Assembly (NCBI RefSeq): GCF_040939455.1
Contig: NC_134136.1
Coordinates: forward strand, 104,954,014-105,018,013
Source of the DNA: Microcebus murinus
Lineage: Eukaryota; Chordata; Mammalia; Primates; Cheirogaleidae
Reading direction: 5' to 3'
DNA length: 64,000 bases
Shown: piece after piece, positions 35,091-47,040 of the stretch
Layout of the letters: each line of letters starts with the position of its first letter
How positions within the stretch are numbered: the first letter of the stretch is position 1
Program-made: the position numbers and the translations under genes
The notes under the pieces: generated by a model
What the model was told of the DNA's origin: nothing
The model's database searches: none
What the model saw: the letters and a program-made list of their open reading frames with translations, nothing else

Positions 35091-35902
35091 GCAGTTCACC
35101 TTGAGTGTAGGCAAAAAGGGCTACTTGTGTAGAGAGAATCTAAAACAATGATAAAACCAACTAAAATAGATAGCTCTGCTTTTTGTTATCACCATGTTCC
35201 AGCAATTTTAAACAATGGCAAAGCCTTTTGTCATCCTTAGTTCTAAGTAATTGCTGTGGATACTGCTGAGTTTTAATAATATATATGTTACCTTCGATTT
35301 AGCACATTTTTGTTATTTGCTTTTTAATGAGCATTGTTTTCCACAGGGAAGTTAACGAGAAGTCCCACTTATATTGTCATCCCTGACACACATAGACTCT
35401 GCTACACATTTGTTTCCTGAGTAATTTCAGAACAATTTGAAATTTTTCCAAATTGCTTTGGGTACAGTTTGTGTTTCCAACTCCTATAGTATTAACTGTT
35501 TCTGTGGTTAAACAGTGGACTCAAAAGAAACAATAATAGTAAATATTAATAATAATTAAACAATTGTGAAGAAGAAACAGAGCTTTTATATTCCATGTGA
35601 TCACTTAGAATTTAAAGTTTAAAACAGTGAAACAGAATGTGAACTGCAAGGTATCACATTTTTTGTTTAGAAAATATAAAACTTCATTTGTAATGAAGTA
35701 ATTTATTCTATATCCCCTCTATGTTTGTATACTCAGTACTAAATACCTTCAAAGCGATTTTTGAATAATTTCTTACAATTAAAATTTGTTCTCTTACAAT
35801 TGTTGTATGTTTTAAAACTAAAAACTGAATCAAGGAAATACAACTATTAATGAATATTACATGATTATTACTGCTCAATTTAAAAACAGAACTACAGACC
35901 TA

Positions 35903-36452
35903 TATTAGTTATCTATTACTATATAACAATTGCCCCTAAACTTAGTAGCCTAAAGAAAAACATTTATTATCTCATATAGATTCTGTGAGTCAGAAATCCA
36001 AGCATGGTTTAACTGGGTCCTCTAGTTCTGTATCTCTCACAAGGCTGAAGACATCTCAGGGCCCTGATTGGAAAAGAGTTGCTGGCTAGCTTACTCACAC
36101 TGTTGGTGACAGGATTCAGTTCCTTGTGAGCTCTTGAACTGAGACCTCAGCTCCTCATGAGCTGTTGCCTCTCTGTAGAGCATCTCACAACACCTCACCA
36201 GGCTACATCAGAATGAGCAAGTGAGAAAGCAAGAACGAGCACGAGTGAAAGAAGGAGTACTAGCTAGCAGGACTAAAGTGACAGTCTTGTGTAACCTAAT
36301 CACAGACATGACATTCCATCACTTTTGACATACCCTACTTGTTAGAATGCTGTCATTAGGTCTGGGCTGCACTCAAAAGAAGGAGATTATAGAGGGTGTG
36401 AATACCAGCAGGCCAGGGTCAAGGAAGCCATGTTGAGAAGCTGCCTACCACA
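35903..36452 (-). mobile_element. MaLR-like solo LTR, nearly full length, antisense
   Basis: The left end TATTAGTTATCTATTACTATATAACAATTGCCCCTAAACTTAGTAGCC and the right end AGCTGCCTACCACA are the reverse complement of an LTR starting TGTGGTAGGCAG. The interior (TCTCACAAGGCTGAAGACATC, GACAGGATTCAGTTCCTTGTGAGCTC, CATGACATTCCATCACTTTTG) fits an MLT1-style ERVL-MaLR LTR. It is a solo LTR of about 550 bp with no internal region. Confidence 0.7.
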
Positions 36453-36619
36453 AGTCCCAAAGCGATGCCTGAAAAACTCAGCAGAAATGAGATAGCTAGT
36501 GCAACAACTATTCCATTAGCCATCTTGCATAAATATTGCCAATGAAAGTTTATCCTAAAGTCTACTCTAGACTTGTCTTAATTGGATGTGTATACATGTG
36601 TACTCTATTACAAACATAG

Positions 36620-37015
36620 TGCCCATTCTGTAGCACTGAACCCTGGCTACCTCACTTACCTCAGTTTCTAGGACTCCCTTCACTCACTGGCATCCAACCC
36701 CAAGGCCTCATCCCCTCCATCTAGAATCTACTTCCTCCAGAAATAAGCCTAACTGTCCCCTCACTGCATTCAAGTCTCTACTCAACTGCCACACCCTCAA
36801 ATGCCATGCAGCGTCTTTGATCAGAGCATCATCTTTAATCAGCCTTCACTCACCTGTACCTTGCTTCATATTTCTTCCTAATGCTTATCACTACCTGACG
36901 CTCTATAATGCGCTTTATCTGTCTATTGTCTGTCTTTCTGTCAAGTACTTTTGGTAATAAATTCCAGAGCCTAGAGCAGTACCTGGAACAAAGTTAAGTA
37001 CTCAATAGCTGTCAA
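36620..37015 (+). mobile_element. L2 LINE 3' end
   Basis: CTCCAGAAATAAGCCTAACTGTCCCCTCACTGCATTCAAGTCTC, CTTCCTAATGCTTATCACTACCTGACGCTCTATAATGCG, TCTGTCTATTGTCTGTC, and AGCCTAGAGCAGTACCTGGAACAAAGTTAAGTACTCAATAGC give the L2 3' end order in sense orientation. Confidence 0.75.
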
Positions 37016-37527
37016 AATGGTGAAAGGATACTTTTTATTTATAACACAGGGAAAACCTGCAGTTCATATTTGTGTTGGTGCCATTCTCTGCTACACATCC
37101 ACCTCTTGTTATTAGGAATCATGCTGTCATTTTTCCCGCCTATGGTAATGAAGAAGTAAATTGTTACAAATGGAGATGTTTTCAAGGACTTCTTTTGGAA
37201 AAGAAGTTAACATTTCACAATTTGAATACCATTAACAGAATGTTCTTTTGGTCTTTGCTGATAAATTTACCTTCATTGAGAAAGAAATAAAAAACGTTTA
37301 GAAAGTACCATATACAGGAAATTACTGAGTCCCTGATATTTTCCTGTGTAATGATTTTCTGTATGAGCATTATTGAATATTTGTCGATTTGTTTTATCAT
37401 GAAGAACAACTGCTGAAATGTAAAAAATTATTGTTGAGATATGTTTCTGGTAGTTTCTAACAAACTTAAATCTCATTCTGTTCTGAAAATTCACTTTTCT
37501 AAAACAAAAAGAATTGAAAGCTTATTC

Positions 37528-37887
37528 AAGACCTATCATAAGACCAGGCACAGTGGCTCAAGCCTGTAATCCTAGCACTCTGGGAAGCCAAGGCAGGAGA
37601 ATTGCTCAAGGTCAGGAATTCGAGATAAGCCTGAGCAAGAGCAAGACCCTGTCTCTGCTAAAAATAGAGAGAAATTATAACTGGACAACTAAAAATATGT
37701 AGAAAAAAAATTAGCCGGGCATGGTGGTGCATGCCTGTAGTCCCAGCTACTCGGGAGGCTGAGGCAGGAGGATCACCGGAGCCCAGGAGTTTGGGGTTGC
37801 TATGAGCTAGGCCGACACCACAGCACTCTAGCCCAGGCAAAAGAGGGAGACTCTGTCTCCAAATAAATAAATAAAGACCCATCATAA
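37528..37887 (+). mobile_element. Strepsirrhine-type Alu with 14-bp target duplications
   Basis: The body 37542-37873 begins ACCAGGCACAGTGGCTCAAGCC and contains both arms. Right-arm landmarks are ATTAGCCGGGCATGGTGGTGC and CCCAGCTACTCGGGAGGCTGAGG, and it ends in an (AAAT)n tail. Flanks 37528-37541 (AAGACCTATCATAA) and 37874-37887 (AAGACCCATCATAA) are target duplications with one mismatch. The ORFs at 37514-37702 and 37658-37906 are Alu translations and not genes. Confidence 0.95.
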
Positions 37888-38134
37888 ATGAATGAATGAA
37901 TGGCAAAAAAATCCTTAGGTCAAAAGCTGATGAATGCTTTCTTTTGTTTGATTAATACAAGTCAATACTTTAGGGAATATACTTATATATGTATCAAGAG
38001 CTATGTGAAAAGTAATGTTAGGTATTATGAGGAACACAAAGATAAATAAGGCTTATATACAGGTGGACAGGCGTAGTATAAAGTATAGTTAATGATGTGC
38101 AAACTGAAATTAAACCTCCTATGTAACTTCAGCA

Positions 38135-38260
38135 CACATTCATTAAACCTCTCTGTGTCTCAATACTTACCTCATACTGTTGTTGAGTTCATTGAATGAG
38201 AGAATTTATGTGAAGTGCTTAGCACAGTGATTGGCACATAATAACTACACCAAAATGTTA
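38135..38260 (+). mobile_element. MIR SINE 3' half
   Basis: AACCTCTCTGTGTCTCAATACTTACCTCATACTGTTGTTGAGTTC, GTGAAGTGCTTAGCACAGTGATTGGCACATAATAAC follows MIR in sense orientation. The 5' half is not recognised. Confidence 0.65.
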
Positions 38261-38325
38261 CCCAAGAAAAGGCATATTAGTTAGAATTAGTTAAACATTC
38301 AATAAACTGAAGATACAAAGTAACA

Positions 38326-38706
38326 GTAGCTTGAACTTTATTTATTTAGTTATTTAGTTATTTATTTTTTTGAGACAGAGTCTCCCTTTGCTGCCCAGGC
38401 TAGAGTGAGTGCCGTGGTATCAGCCTAGCTCACAGCAACCTCAAACTCCTGGGCTCAAGCAATCCTGCTGCCTCAGCCTCCCCAGTGGGCTGGGACTACA
38501 GGCATGCACCACCATGCCCAGCTGATTTTTTCTATCTATATATTAGTTGGCCAATTAATTTCTTTCTATTTATAGTAGAGATGGGTCTCGCTCTTGCTCA
38601 GGCTAGTTTCAAACTCCTGACCTCGAGCAATCCGCCTGCCTCAGCCTCCCAGAGTGCTAGGATTACAGGCGTGAGCCACCGCGCCCGGCCTGTAGCTTAA
38701 ACTTTA
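38326..38706 (-). mobile_element. Strepsirrhine-type Alu, antisense, with 15-bp target duplications
   Basis: Flanks 38326-38340 (GTAGCTTGAACTTTA) and 38692-38706 (GTAGCTTAAACTTTA) differ at one base. The body 38341-38691 is an antisense dimer with a (TTTA/GTTA)n start and the lemur-like linker TTAGTTGGCCAATTAATTTC. It ends GCGTGAGCCACCGCGCCCGGCC. The 71-codon frame at 38485-38700 is an Alu translation. Confidence 0.95.
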
Positions 38707-38717
38707 AAACGTTAAAT

Positions 38718-40067
38718 CTCTTTTATCATTTGATTTCTTCTTTGTGAAGTGCTTGTTCATGATTTTGGACCATTTTGCTATTGAATTGTTTGTATTTTTC
38801 TTATTTCTTTGTAGGAATTCTTTATATATTCTCAATGATAGTCCTTTGGTAGCTATGTGTATTGCAAATCTCATCTTCTGTACCCTTCATTTTTCATGTT
38901 AGGGGTGACTTTTGATAATGTTCTTAATTTTAATTTACTGATATTTTCCCTTGTGGTTAGTGATTTTAGTATTCTGTGTAAGAAGTCTTTCCCTGCCTTG
39001 AGGTCGTAAAAATATTTTTTCTATTTTTACTTCTAGAAGTTGTATTGTTTCGCTTTTCACATTTAGCTTTGTGATACGCCTGAAAATTATGTTTATGTAT
39101 AGTTTGAGGAAGAGATTGCTATTTCTTTTTATTTTCTATATCATTACCCACCTGTTCCAGTCCCACTTATTGAAATGACTGCCCTTTCTCCACTGCCAAG
39201 ACCTGTTTGTCACAAATCAAGTGTCCATTCATGCTTCACCTTAGATCTGAGCTTCCTAATCTGTTCCATTGTTCTACTTATCTATGTATGTACCAATACA
39301 ATAGTTACAGCAGTTTTATAATATCTTTTGTCTTTGTGACAAGGTCTTGTTCTGTCACTCAGGCTGGAGTGCAGTGGCAGGATTCATAGCTCACTGCAGC
39401 CTCCAACCCCGGGCTCAAGTGATCCACTTGCCTCAGCCTCCTGAGTAGCCAAGACTATAGGCACATGCCACCATACCTGACTAACTTTTCTTATTTTTTG
39501 TAGAGATGGTGTTGTGCTATGCTACTCAGGCAGGTCTCCAACTCCTGGGCTCAAGTGATCCTCCTGCCTTAGCCTCCCAAAGTGCTGAGATTACCATGTC
39601 CAGCCTATAATAAGTCTTGATATCCAGTAGTGCAAGTCTTCCTACATTATTAATATCCATCAAAATAATTTTGTCTGTTTTTGGCCTTTTGTATTCCCAT
39701 ATAAATTTTAGAAGCTAGTCAAGTTCCACAAGAAAATTTGTCAAGTTTTTGTTTGGCATTTTATTGAATCTGTGGGGCAATTTGGAATAATTGATATACA
39801 TACAATAACAAGCTAGCCAATGTACAAGGACAATACATCATTTAATTTATTTGGATTTTCTTTAATTTAATGAAGGAAATGGAGACTTTCTCAGCAGATT
39901 AGATTTATTTCTAGATACTAGATAGTTTTAATTCCATTATAAATTATGTCTCTTTTATTTTCTTTTTATTGCTAATACAACGAATCATCTGTTGATTCTT
40001 TTGGATTTTCTATGTGCACACAATGACATTTGTGAATGGCACTTGTACTTCTACCTTTTCAATTCTG
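38718..40067 (-). mobile_element. L1 ORF2 fragment, antisense, split by an AluJ
   Basis: Antisense L1 ORF2 runs from TTGATTTCTTCTTTGTGAAGTGCTTGTTCATG through TAGGAATTCTTTATATATTCTCAATG and CATTGTTCTACTTATCTATGTATGTACC. It is interrupted at 39329-39605 and resumes at AAGTCTTGATATCCAGTAGTGCAAGTC. It continues through TTTTGGATTTTCTATGTGCACACAATGACATTTG to about 40067. Heavily decayed. Confidence 0.85.
39329..39605 (-). mobile_element. Older AluJ-like element, antisense, nested in L1
   Basis: GACAAGGTCTTGTTCTGTCACTCAGGCTGGAGTGCAGTGGC, TAGAGATGGTGTTGTGCTATGCTACTCAGGCAGGTC and TTAGCCTCCCAAAGTGCTGAGATTAC give an antisense dimeric Alu without the lemur-type linker and with many substitutions. This fits an AluJ that predates the strepsirrhine copies nearby. 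Flanks near 39316 and 39606 share a TATAATA..TCTT pattern, a likely decayed duplication. Confidence 0.88.
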
Positions 40068-40144
40068 CCCAAACTTTCCCAAGATTCCTATTCTTCCAAA
40101 TACTTGCTAAATCTTTGTACATGCTTATAAATGTATTGAATTTT

Positions 40145-40680
40145 TAAATAAATTTTTACTGAGGAATGGCACATATGCAGCAAATGTATAAATCATAATT
40201 ATACACATTGATAAACAGTCACGAAGGAAACACAGTCATGTAACCACCAGCCAAATCAAGAAATTGACCATTATCCATGCATAACAAGTTTCCTCCACAC
40301 CTGCTCACGGTTCTTAAACCATGCTTTTTCTGAAAAGTGACAGTGTCCTGATTTCTAACATTTTATAACATTTTAGCTTAATTTTACCTTTTTGTAACTT
40401 CATATAAATGCAAACTTATAGTATTTAATCTTTTATGTTGATTTCTTTCCCAATATTAGTAAGTATGCATGGTATTATGCATAAGTCTTCATTCGCATTG
40501 CTGTACAGTATTCTGTTGCAATCTACCATGTTGATGACCTTGTGGTAGTTTCCAATCTGGAGTTAATATAGACAACATTGCTGTGAGCACTCTTGTACAT
40601 GTCTCTTGTTGCACATATGTACACATTTCTGTTCAATGATGTCTAAGAATGAAAATGTTGGGTCAATAGAGTAAAAGAAT
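40145..40680 (-). mobile_element. Ancient L1M 3' region, antisense
   Basis: AATAAATTTTTACTGAGGAATGGCACATATGCAGC, CAGTCATGTAACCACCAGCCAAATCAAG, AACTTCATATAAATGCAAACTTATAGTATTTAATC, GAATGAAAATGTTGGGTCAATAG follow the reverse complement of an old L1M 3' end. It is probably separate from the L1 just upstream, since the order of L1 parts does not continue. Confidence 0.7.
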
Positions 40681-41568
40681 AAAACATATGCCATCTCTGC
40701 TAGTACAGTAAAAGTATTATAAAATAATGACTAAGAGCACAACTGGCAGGGTTGCTGTGCTCATATGTTTTAGAACGTGTGTAATCATCTATCTACAGGT
40801 CTTGGAGGAGCTGTGCAAAGCAGGCCCGGGCACAGAGATTAAGTAACTCTTGCCTAATAACTACATTCATACAACAAATATTTTTAGATTTCTTATTAAG
40901 TGCCTGACATTGTTTCAGACTGAGGAATCCAATGATGAATAAAATGCAGTTTGTTCTATCAGGTTGCTTATAGACCAGTGCAAAGGTTCTCTCTCTAAGG
41001 GGCCTTTGGAAATGCATGGGGCATTTTTTAAATTGTCACAATGACTATTCCCATCCAAAATACCAGTAGCTTCCCCAGTGAGAAAAACTAGCCAATCTAA
41101 GATCTGTCTGACTTCAGTCAGACGCTTTTTCTAACCTATCACACGGTCTCTAGGGATAATAAAAAATTGATTTATGAAGTTACTGATGACTTAAAATATG
41201 TCAGTGATGTTACATAAAGAAACAAAATCATAATGCCAGGGTCAGTTCTTAGAGAATTTTAATATAACACAGGAAAAACATGACAGAAGCAAAGAAACAA
41301 GAAATATAAAGAAGCAAAATGAGGCAGAAGAGAAAGTTCATGTTGTTTTGGAAAAGATTTAAATAGATGAGTATTTGAAAATATTGAGAAGATATTATTA
41401 ATCATCTGTCACCAGATAAGATGTAAGAAAAATGAGAATGAGAAAAATACATGATGATAACCAGATGTGAAAGACAGAATATAGGAAGAGTATGTGTACT
41501 ACAAATAGGTTCCACAAATAGTAGAAGCTATTTGAATATCATGAGTTTGGAACTTTTGATGTAATCTT

Positions 41569-41577
41569 AGAAATTGT

Positions 41578-41608
<31 letters not shown>

Positions 41609-41941
41609 TTTTTGAGACAGAGTCTTGCTTTCTTGCCTAGGCTAGAGTGAGTGCCGTGGCGTCAGCCTAGCTCACAGCAACCTCAAACTCCTGGGCTCAA
41701 GTAATCCTTCTGCCTCAGCCTCCCGAGTAGCTGGGACTACAGGCATGTGCCACCATGCCTGGCTAATTTTTATATATATATATTAGTTGGCCAATTAATT
41801 TCTTTCTATTTATAGTAGAGACGGGGTCTCGCTCTTGCTCAGGCTGGTTTCGAACTCCTGACCTCGAGCAATCCGCCCGCCTCGGCCTCCCAGAGTGCTA
41901 GGATTACAGGCGTGAGCCACCGCGCCCGGCCAGAAATTGTT
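41569..41941 (-). mobile_element. Young strepsirrhine-type Alu, antisense, with 10-bp target duplications
   Basis: AGAAATTGTT at 41569-41578 and 41932-41941 brackets 41579-41931. The element starts with a (TTTA)n run (poly(A) tail, reversed) and ends GCGTGAGCCACCGCGCCCGGCC. Its linker TTAGTTGGCCAATTAATTTC and right half are almost identical to the copy at 38341-38691, so both come from the same recent subfamily. Confidence 0.95.
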
Positions 41942-42809
41942 ATATTTGCAGCTTCAAGTCCCTAATTTTTAAAGGAAGAAGAAAAAAAAAAACACCTATT
42001 GAGATCTCTCCAAAAAGTGCAAAAGTCAGAATAACTTTTACACATATGTAATATTTGGATAAAGTATAATTTTTGAAATGCAAATTATTCAATAATACAT
42101 GAGATTTCATAGTAGAGTAGAAGGATCTCAACAGAATGTGTTTAGAGTCTAACTGAAATTTAGAATAAATTCAAAATCAAAACCAAGATAAAGCATAGGA
42201 TTTGTCATCAGAAGTCTTTAGATTGAATTTGGGTTCTAAAACTACCAACTTATGAAATTCCTGGAGAAGGAACTTGATTTGCCCAAGCATCCATTTTGCT
42301 GTCTCTAAAATAGACTTAGTACCTTGCAAAGTTGTCATTTTTTAATGAATTGAGCAGCTATTGTCCTTATTCATAAGTTGGGGGAGGAAACAATATCATT
42401 CAAATTTAGTGTACACTTCCTCCAAAGAAGGGCAAAAGTCACAATATCTGCTACTGGTATGCTCCTACAGCTCATGACTCCTCAGTCCCTTCTTACAGCT
42501 ACTTGACTAAAAATTCTGAAGGTGGTGCTTCCCTGATTTGCAGAGGAAAGAAGTTCAGTAAAGCACAGATTCAAAACTCTCCTTACCATTCTCTCAGGTG
42601 CTCAGGGTTTTCTGTGCCTATAATAGCCCCCTAGCATGGTAGTTTATATGGGCTGTGGGAAACATCATTGGGATATATTGTGAATGTTGCTAAATTCCCA
42701 CTTTCACTCTCTATTAATTGTTCAAAACTTCCACAAAGGTTGTTTTTGTGAGTTACATGAGTCCTTGTGTGAGAATTCCTGTACAATATATTCCTTAAAA
42801 ATGGAATTC

Positions 42810-43330
42810 ACTTTTATGTACTGTTGGTGGAAATATAAATTGGTGCAGCATTTCTGGAGAGCAATAGGCAATATATACCAAGATTTAAATGCACATATTC
42901 TTTGACCCCACAGTTCTAGTTCTAGCAATTTATCCTATAGATATACTTTAATATGTGCACAAAGGTATATGTTCAAAATTAACTGTTGCAGCATTTCTGT
43001 AATAGCAAAAGAATAAAATAAGATACACGTCTATTCTCAGAAGATTGGCTGAATCAATTATGGTGTATCCTTAGAGTGTAATATCCTACAATCTTTGAAA
43101 AGGATGAGGTAGAGCAACAAAGGAGGTCATAATGTGATTTTGAAAAGACCCTATAAAACAGCATATGTGTTATGTATTTAGTTAAATGTCCATGTATCCA
43201 TGTATTTACTTTATGTGCAATGGATAACATCCATTAGAAATAGCTTTACTTAGGGTTAGGATCATGTGGGAATTGTCACTTTCTACTTCACATGCTTAAA
43301 TATTGTTTGAATATCTAGTAAAGATGATCA
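42810..43330 (+). mobile_element. Old L1 ORF2 C-terminal fragment
   Basis: GTACTGTTGGTGGAAATATAAATTGGTGCAGCATTTCTGG, AATTTATCCTATAGATATACTTTAATATGTGCACAAAGG and GATTGGCTGAATCAATTATGGTGTATCC follow the 3' part of ORF2 of an L1M element in sense orientation. The open frame 42684-42905 includes the peptide CWWKYKLVQHFWRAIGNIYQ and is only partly L1. The right border is uncertain. Confidence 0.8.
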
Positions 43331-44098
43331 CAGAACTTCTATAATGTGAAAAAGAAGCCTTTCCTTTTAGACAAAATATATTCTTTAAGGATCATTGTTC
43401 CAATTTGTCATGGTCATTTAAAAACATATCTTGTTTTACAATTGTACATAAATCAGGAACATTGACAGATATTCTCCTCAGTCCAGATCATCAGCTAAGA
43501 TTTATTCACAAGATTCATTCCACCCACTTTGGCTTCCTCCCAATCCACTATCATTGACTCCCTGGATTCCCACTGTGACACTACCCTGGTTCATGCCCCC
43601 CCTCCCAACTGTACCCTACTTCCTATTATTTCTTACCCACTAAATCTTATTTTCCTTCACATATTGCTGTTATCTGACTGGCTTGATTCAGGAGCTCATG
43701 TGTATTCCAGGCCACACCTTTTCACCTCCATTTGGACCCAGTAGTGATTAAACTGACATGAATATAAATAGATCAAATATATAAAGCACCACCATTGTGA
43801 CACAGACATGTATCACTTACCAAATACCCATGTTTTCACATATATTTCCTGGCCACCTTGCAATTGAGCAGATCCAAAGCTGACTAGTACTAGGCAACAG
43901 ACTTTGAGTAGAAGTAGGTATTTATGAGCTGAGGTAATAAATGTTGCTGTGGGACCTTCAGCACTCTCCTCCTCTGTTGTGGTGATCTAAGACAGCAATA
44001 TGGCAGTGAACTGCATACCTGAGTTACTACCTAGAAGGGAGCTGCCATGAAGAATCATGACCTACAGCTGGACTTTTCCTTTCTTAAGTAAGTCACTG

Positions 44099-44182
44099 AG
44101 ATTTGGGGACTAGTTACCTGTCCTATCTAAAACACAGTTTTTAGATTTGGGGACTAGTTACCTGTCCTATCTAAAACACAGT
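44099..44182. repeat. Tandem duplication, 40-bp unit, period 44 bp
   Basis: AGATTTGGGGACTAGTTACC followed by TGTCCTATCTAAAACACAGT occurs at 44099-44138 and again at 44143-44182, with no mismatch, separated by TTTT. The identity suggests a recent local duplication or an assembly artefact. Confidence 0.9.
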
Positions 44183-44325
44183 ATATTAACAACACAGTTA
44201 ACATAATGACACTGCCTTGTTTGTCCACAAAATAATTGGATTATTCATTCATGTTTTAAATATTTATTAAGTGTCCTGTATAGCAGTTACAATTTGGTGG
44301 TGCAAAGGCTGTATTCAGTCTGACT

Positions 44326-44721
44326 ATGTCTTATTTGGACTACATATTGCATTTTAAAATGTTCAATTATTTTTCAATCTTTAAAAATCAGGATATTTCA
44401 CCTAAAAACTCATCCATATTTTTATCTTCTCTTGAAAAATGGGAAACCCTGGTGACACTGAGTCAATATTCTTACATGGCAATAATTGAGCAGTACGGAG
44501 TAACAATAGCCCTCTTTAGACAGGACATCAGCTCCCAGGTTGCCACAGTTACCACTACACTCAGCCTCTGTGCTTGGCCCTGTGAATCAATATTAATTAA
44601 TACAATGTTAAACAATACCCTATACGAGATAAATTCCATCAACCCCATTAGAACCACTCTGATCCTTTCTTTCTTCACTATAGGCCTTCTGGTCCTCTGG
44701 ATCCTGGTTGAGTTTAGTTAA
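44326..44721 (+). other. Unassigned 131-codon open reading frame, probably not a gene
   Basis: This is the longest open frame in the window. The predicted product has an unremarkable first half and a hydrophobic C-terminal stretch that includes TLILSFFTIGLLVLWILVEF, which would suit one membrane segment. I recognise no family. No splice, promoter or retrocopy context is visible, and a 68-codon frame also runs antisense across its middle. It lies directly upstream of an old LTR-like repeat, so it may be partly repeat-derived. Chance is the simplest explanation. Confidence 0.15.
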
Positions 44722-44729
44722 TGAGGAGA

Positions 44730-45055
44730 TCAGAGGGTATTGAAAAAAAGTAGATGTGTAAGATCAGGGTATGTCTTCCTTGAACTCTCTCTCCATAGGG
44801 TCACCATGGACTGGCTGTCACTTTTGACCTAAAGCTGCAGCTCATGTTGGGCTTTCCTTCTCTCTCTCCTGGAACCTTCAAGCCTGAAGAAGGTCATCCA
44901 CCAAGATGCTAATAATTTGGGGGTGCTGCACTATCTCTCGCTTTCCTTTTACCCCGCCAACCACTTGATAAATAGTACTCTTATTAAATCCTCCTGAAAT
45001 TATCTGAGAGTGCCATGTCTTTCCTGGGGGAACCCTGACTGATAGAAGTCCCTGT
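44730..45055 (+). mobile_element. Ancient LTR-like repeat
   Basis: GATCAGGGTATGTCTTCCTTGAACTCTCTCTCCATAGGGTCACCATGGACTGGC, GGGGTGCTGCACTATCTCTCG, GATAAATAGTACTCTTATTAAATCCTCC, and the end GGGGGAACCCTGACTGATAGAA match, in order, a common mammalian LTR-like repeat including an ATTAAA poly(A)-like signal. The family is not assigned and the left border is uncertain. Confidence 0.5.
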
Positions 45056-45144
45056 CTTTGCAAAATTTATGAGATTGGCTAAAGCATTCCTAAAAGGCCT
45101 ATTCAAAGTCTCAGGTAATTTCCTTTAGCTTTCTTCTTTTCACT

Positions 45145-47040
45145 TTGTTTAATAGATTTAAGGGGTAAAATCTTTAATAGATTTAGGGGGTAAAATCATG
45201 TCTTTTGTTACATGGATGAATTGTATAATGCTAAAGTCAGGGATTGTAGTGTACCCATCACCAGAATATTGTGCATTGCCCCTGATAAGTAATTTTTGAT
45301 TCCTCACCCCCTCCCACTTTCACCTCTTCTTAATTTCCAATGAATGTCCATTACACCACTTTAGGACCATGTGTACCCATCATTTACTCCCACTTATAAG
45401 TGAGAATGTGTGGTATTTGTTTTTTCATTCCTGAAATACTTCACTTAGGGCAATGGTCTCCAGTCCCATCCAAGTTGCTGTGAAAGACACTATTTCATTC
45501 CTTTTTTGGCTGAGTAGTACTCCATTTATTATATATATATATATCAATATTTTCTTAATCCACTCATGAATTGATGGACATTTAGGCTGATTCCATACCT
45601 TTGCAATTTTGAATTGTGCTGCGATAAACATTCAGATGTTGATGCTTTTGTATGCAATGATTTGTTTTCCTTTGAGTAGATACTCAGTAGTGAGATTGCT
45701 GGATGGAATGGTAGGTCTAACTTTAGTCCTTTGAGGAATTTCCGTACTGTTTTCCATAGAGGCTGTATTATTTACAATGCCACCAATAACATATAAGCAT
45801 TCCTTTCTCACCACATCTACACCAACATCCATTGTTTTTTGACTTTTTTAATAATGGCCATTCTGACAGGGACAAAATGATATCTCATGGTTTTAATTTG
45901 CATTTCCCTAATGATTAGTGATGTTGAGCATATTTTCATATGTTTGTTGGCCATTTTATCTTCCTTTGAAAAAAATCTGTTCATGTCTTTTACCCACTTT
46001 TTAATAGTTTTATTTTTCTTGCTGATTTGTTTCAGTTCTTTGTACATTTGGGGTATTAGTCCAATGTCATATGTAGAGGTTGTCAATATTTTCTCCCATT
46101 CTGTTGGTAGTCTATTTACTCTGCTGATTATTTCCTTTGCTGTGCAGAAACTTTTTAATTATGTCCTCTTTATTTAGTTTTGTTGTTGTTTTATTTACTT
46201 TTGGAGTATTAGTCATAACTTTGCTGCCTAGGCCAATGTCCAGAAGAGTTTTTTCTACATTTTCTTCTAGAATTTTTATGTTTTCTGGTCTTACATTTAA
46301 GTCCTTGATCCATCTTGAGTTAACTTTTGTATATGCTCAGAGATAGGGACCCTCTACTGCACATGACTCTGCAATTTTTCTAGCACCATTTATTGGATAG
46401 AGCTTTCCCCAGTGTGGGTTTCTTTTTTTGTTGTTTTCTTTTTTTTTTTTTTTTTTTTTGTTCTTCTTTGTCAAAGATCAATTGCGTGTAGCTATATGGT
46501 TTTATTTCTGTGTTCTTTATTGTGTTCCATTGATCTATGTGTCTACTTTTCTACCAGTACCATGCTGTTTTGGTTATTACAGTCTTGTAGCATAACTTGA
46601 AGTTAGGTAATGTGATACGTCCAGATTTGTTCTTTTTGCTTAGGATTGCTTTGGCTGTTTCAGCTCTTTTTTGATTCCATATGAAATTTAGGGGTTTTCC
46701 TAATTCTGTGATAAATGATAAGTATGTTGATAGGAATTACATTGAATCTGTAAATCACTTTGGGCAGTATGGACATTTTACAACATTAATTCTTCTAATC
46801 CATGATCATAGGATATTTCTTGAATTGTTTGTGTCATCTTTGTTTCTTTCATCAGTGTTTCATAGTTCTCCTTGTAGAGATCTTTCACCTCCTTGGGTAG
46901 GTATGTTCCTAGGCATTTTATTTTCTTTGCAGCTATTGTAAATGGTATTGAATTCTTGATTTGACCCTAAGCTTAATTGTTATTAATGTATTGAAATGCT
47001 ACTGATTTGTGTACATTTATTTTGTAACCTGAGACTTTGT
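45145..47040 (-). mobile_element. L1 3' half, antisense, about 1.9 kb
   Basis: The 3' UTR lies at the left (GGGTAAAATCATGTCTTTTGTTACATGG; a short imperfect repeat of TAATAGATTTAAGGGGTAAAATC lies at 45151-45196). Then comes antisense ORF2: TGGCTGAGTAGTACTCCATTTATTATATATAT, TTAATGATTAGTGATGTTGAGCATATTTTCATATG, TCCATTGATCTATGTGTCTACTTTTCTACCAGTACCATGC, TGAATCTGTAAATCACTTTGGGCAGTATGG. It is older than the copy at 26.4 kb, and several stops and shifts are present. Frames such as 45425-45631 and 45817-46086 (minus) are ORF2 pieces; plus-strand frames here are shadows. Confidence 0.9.
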
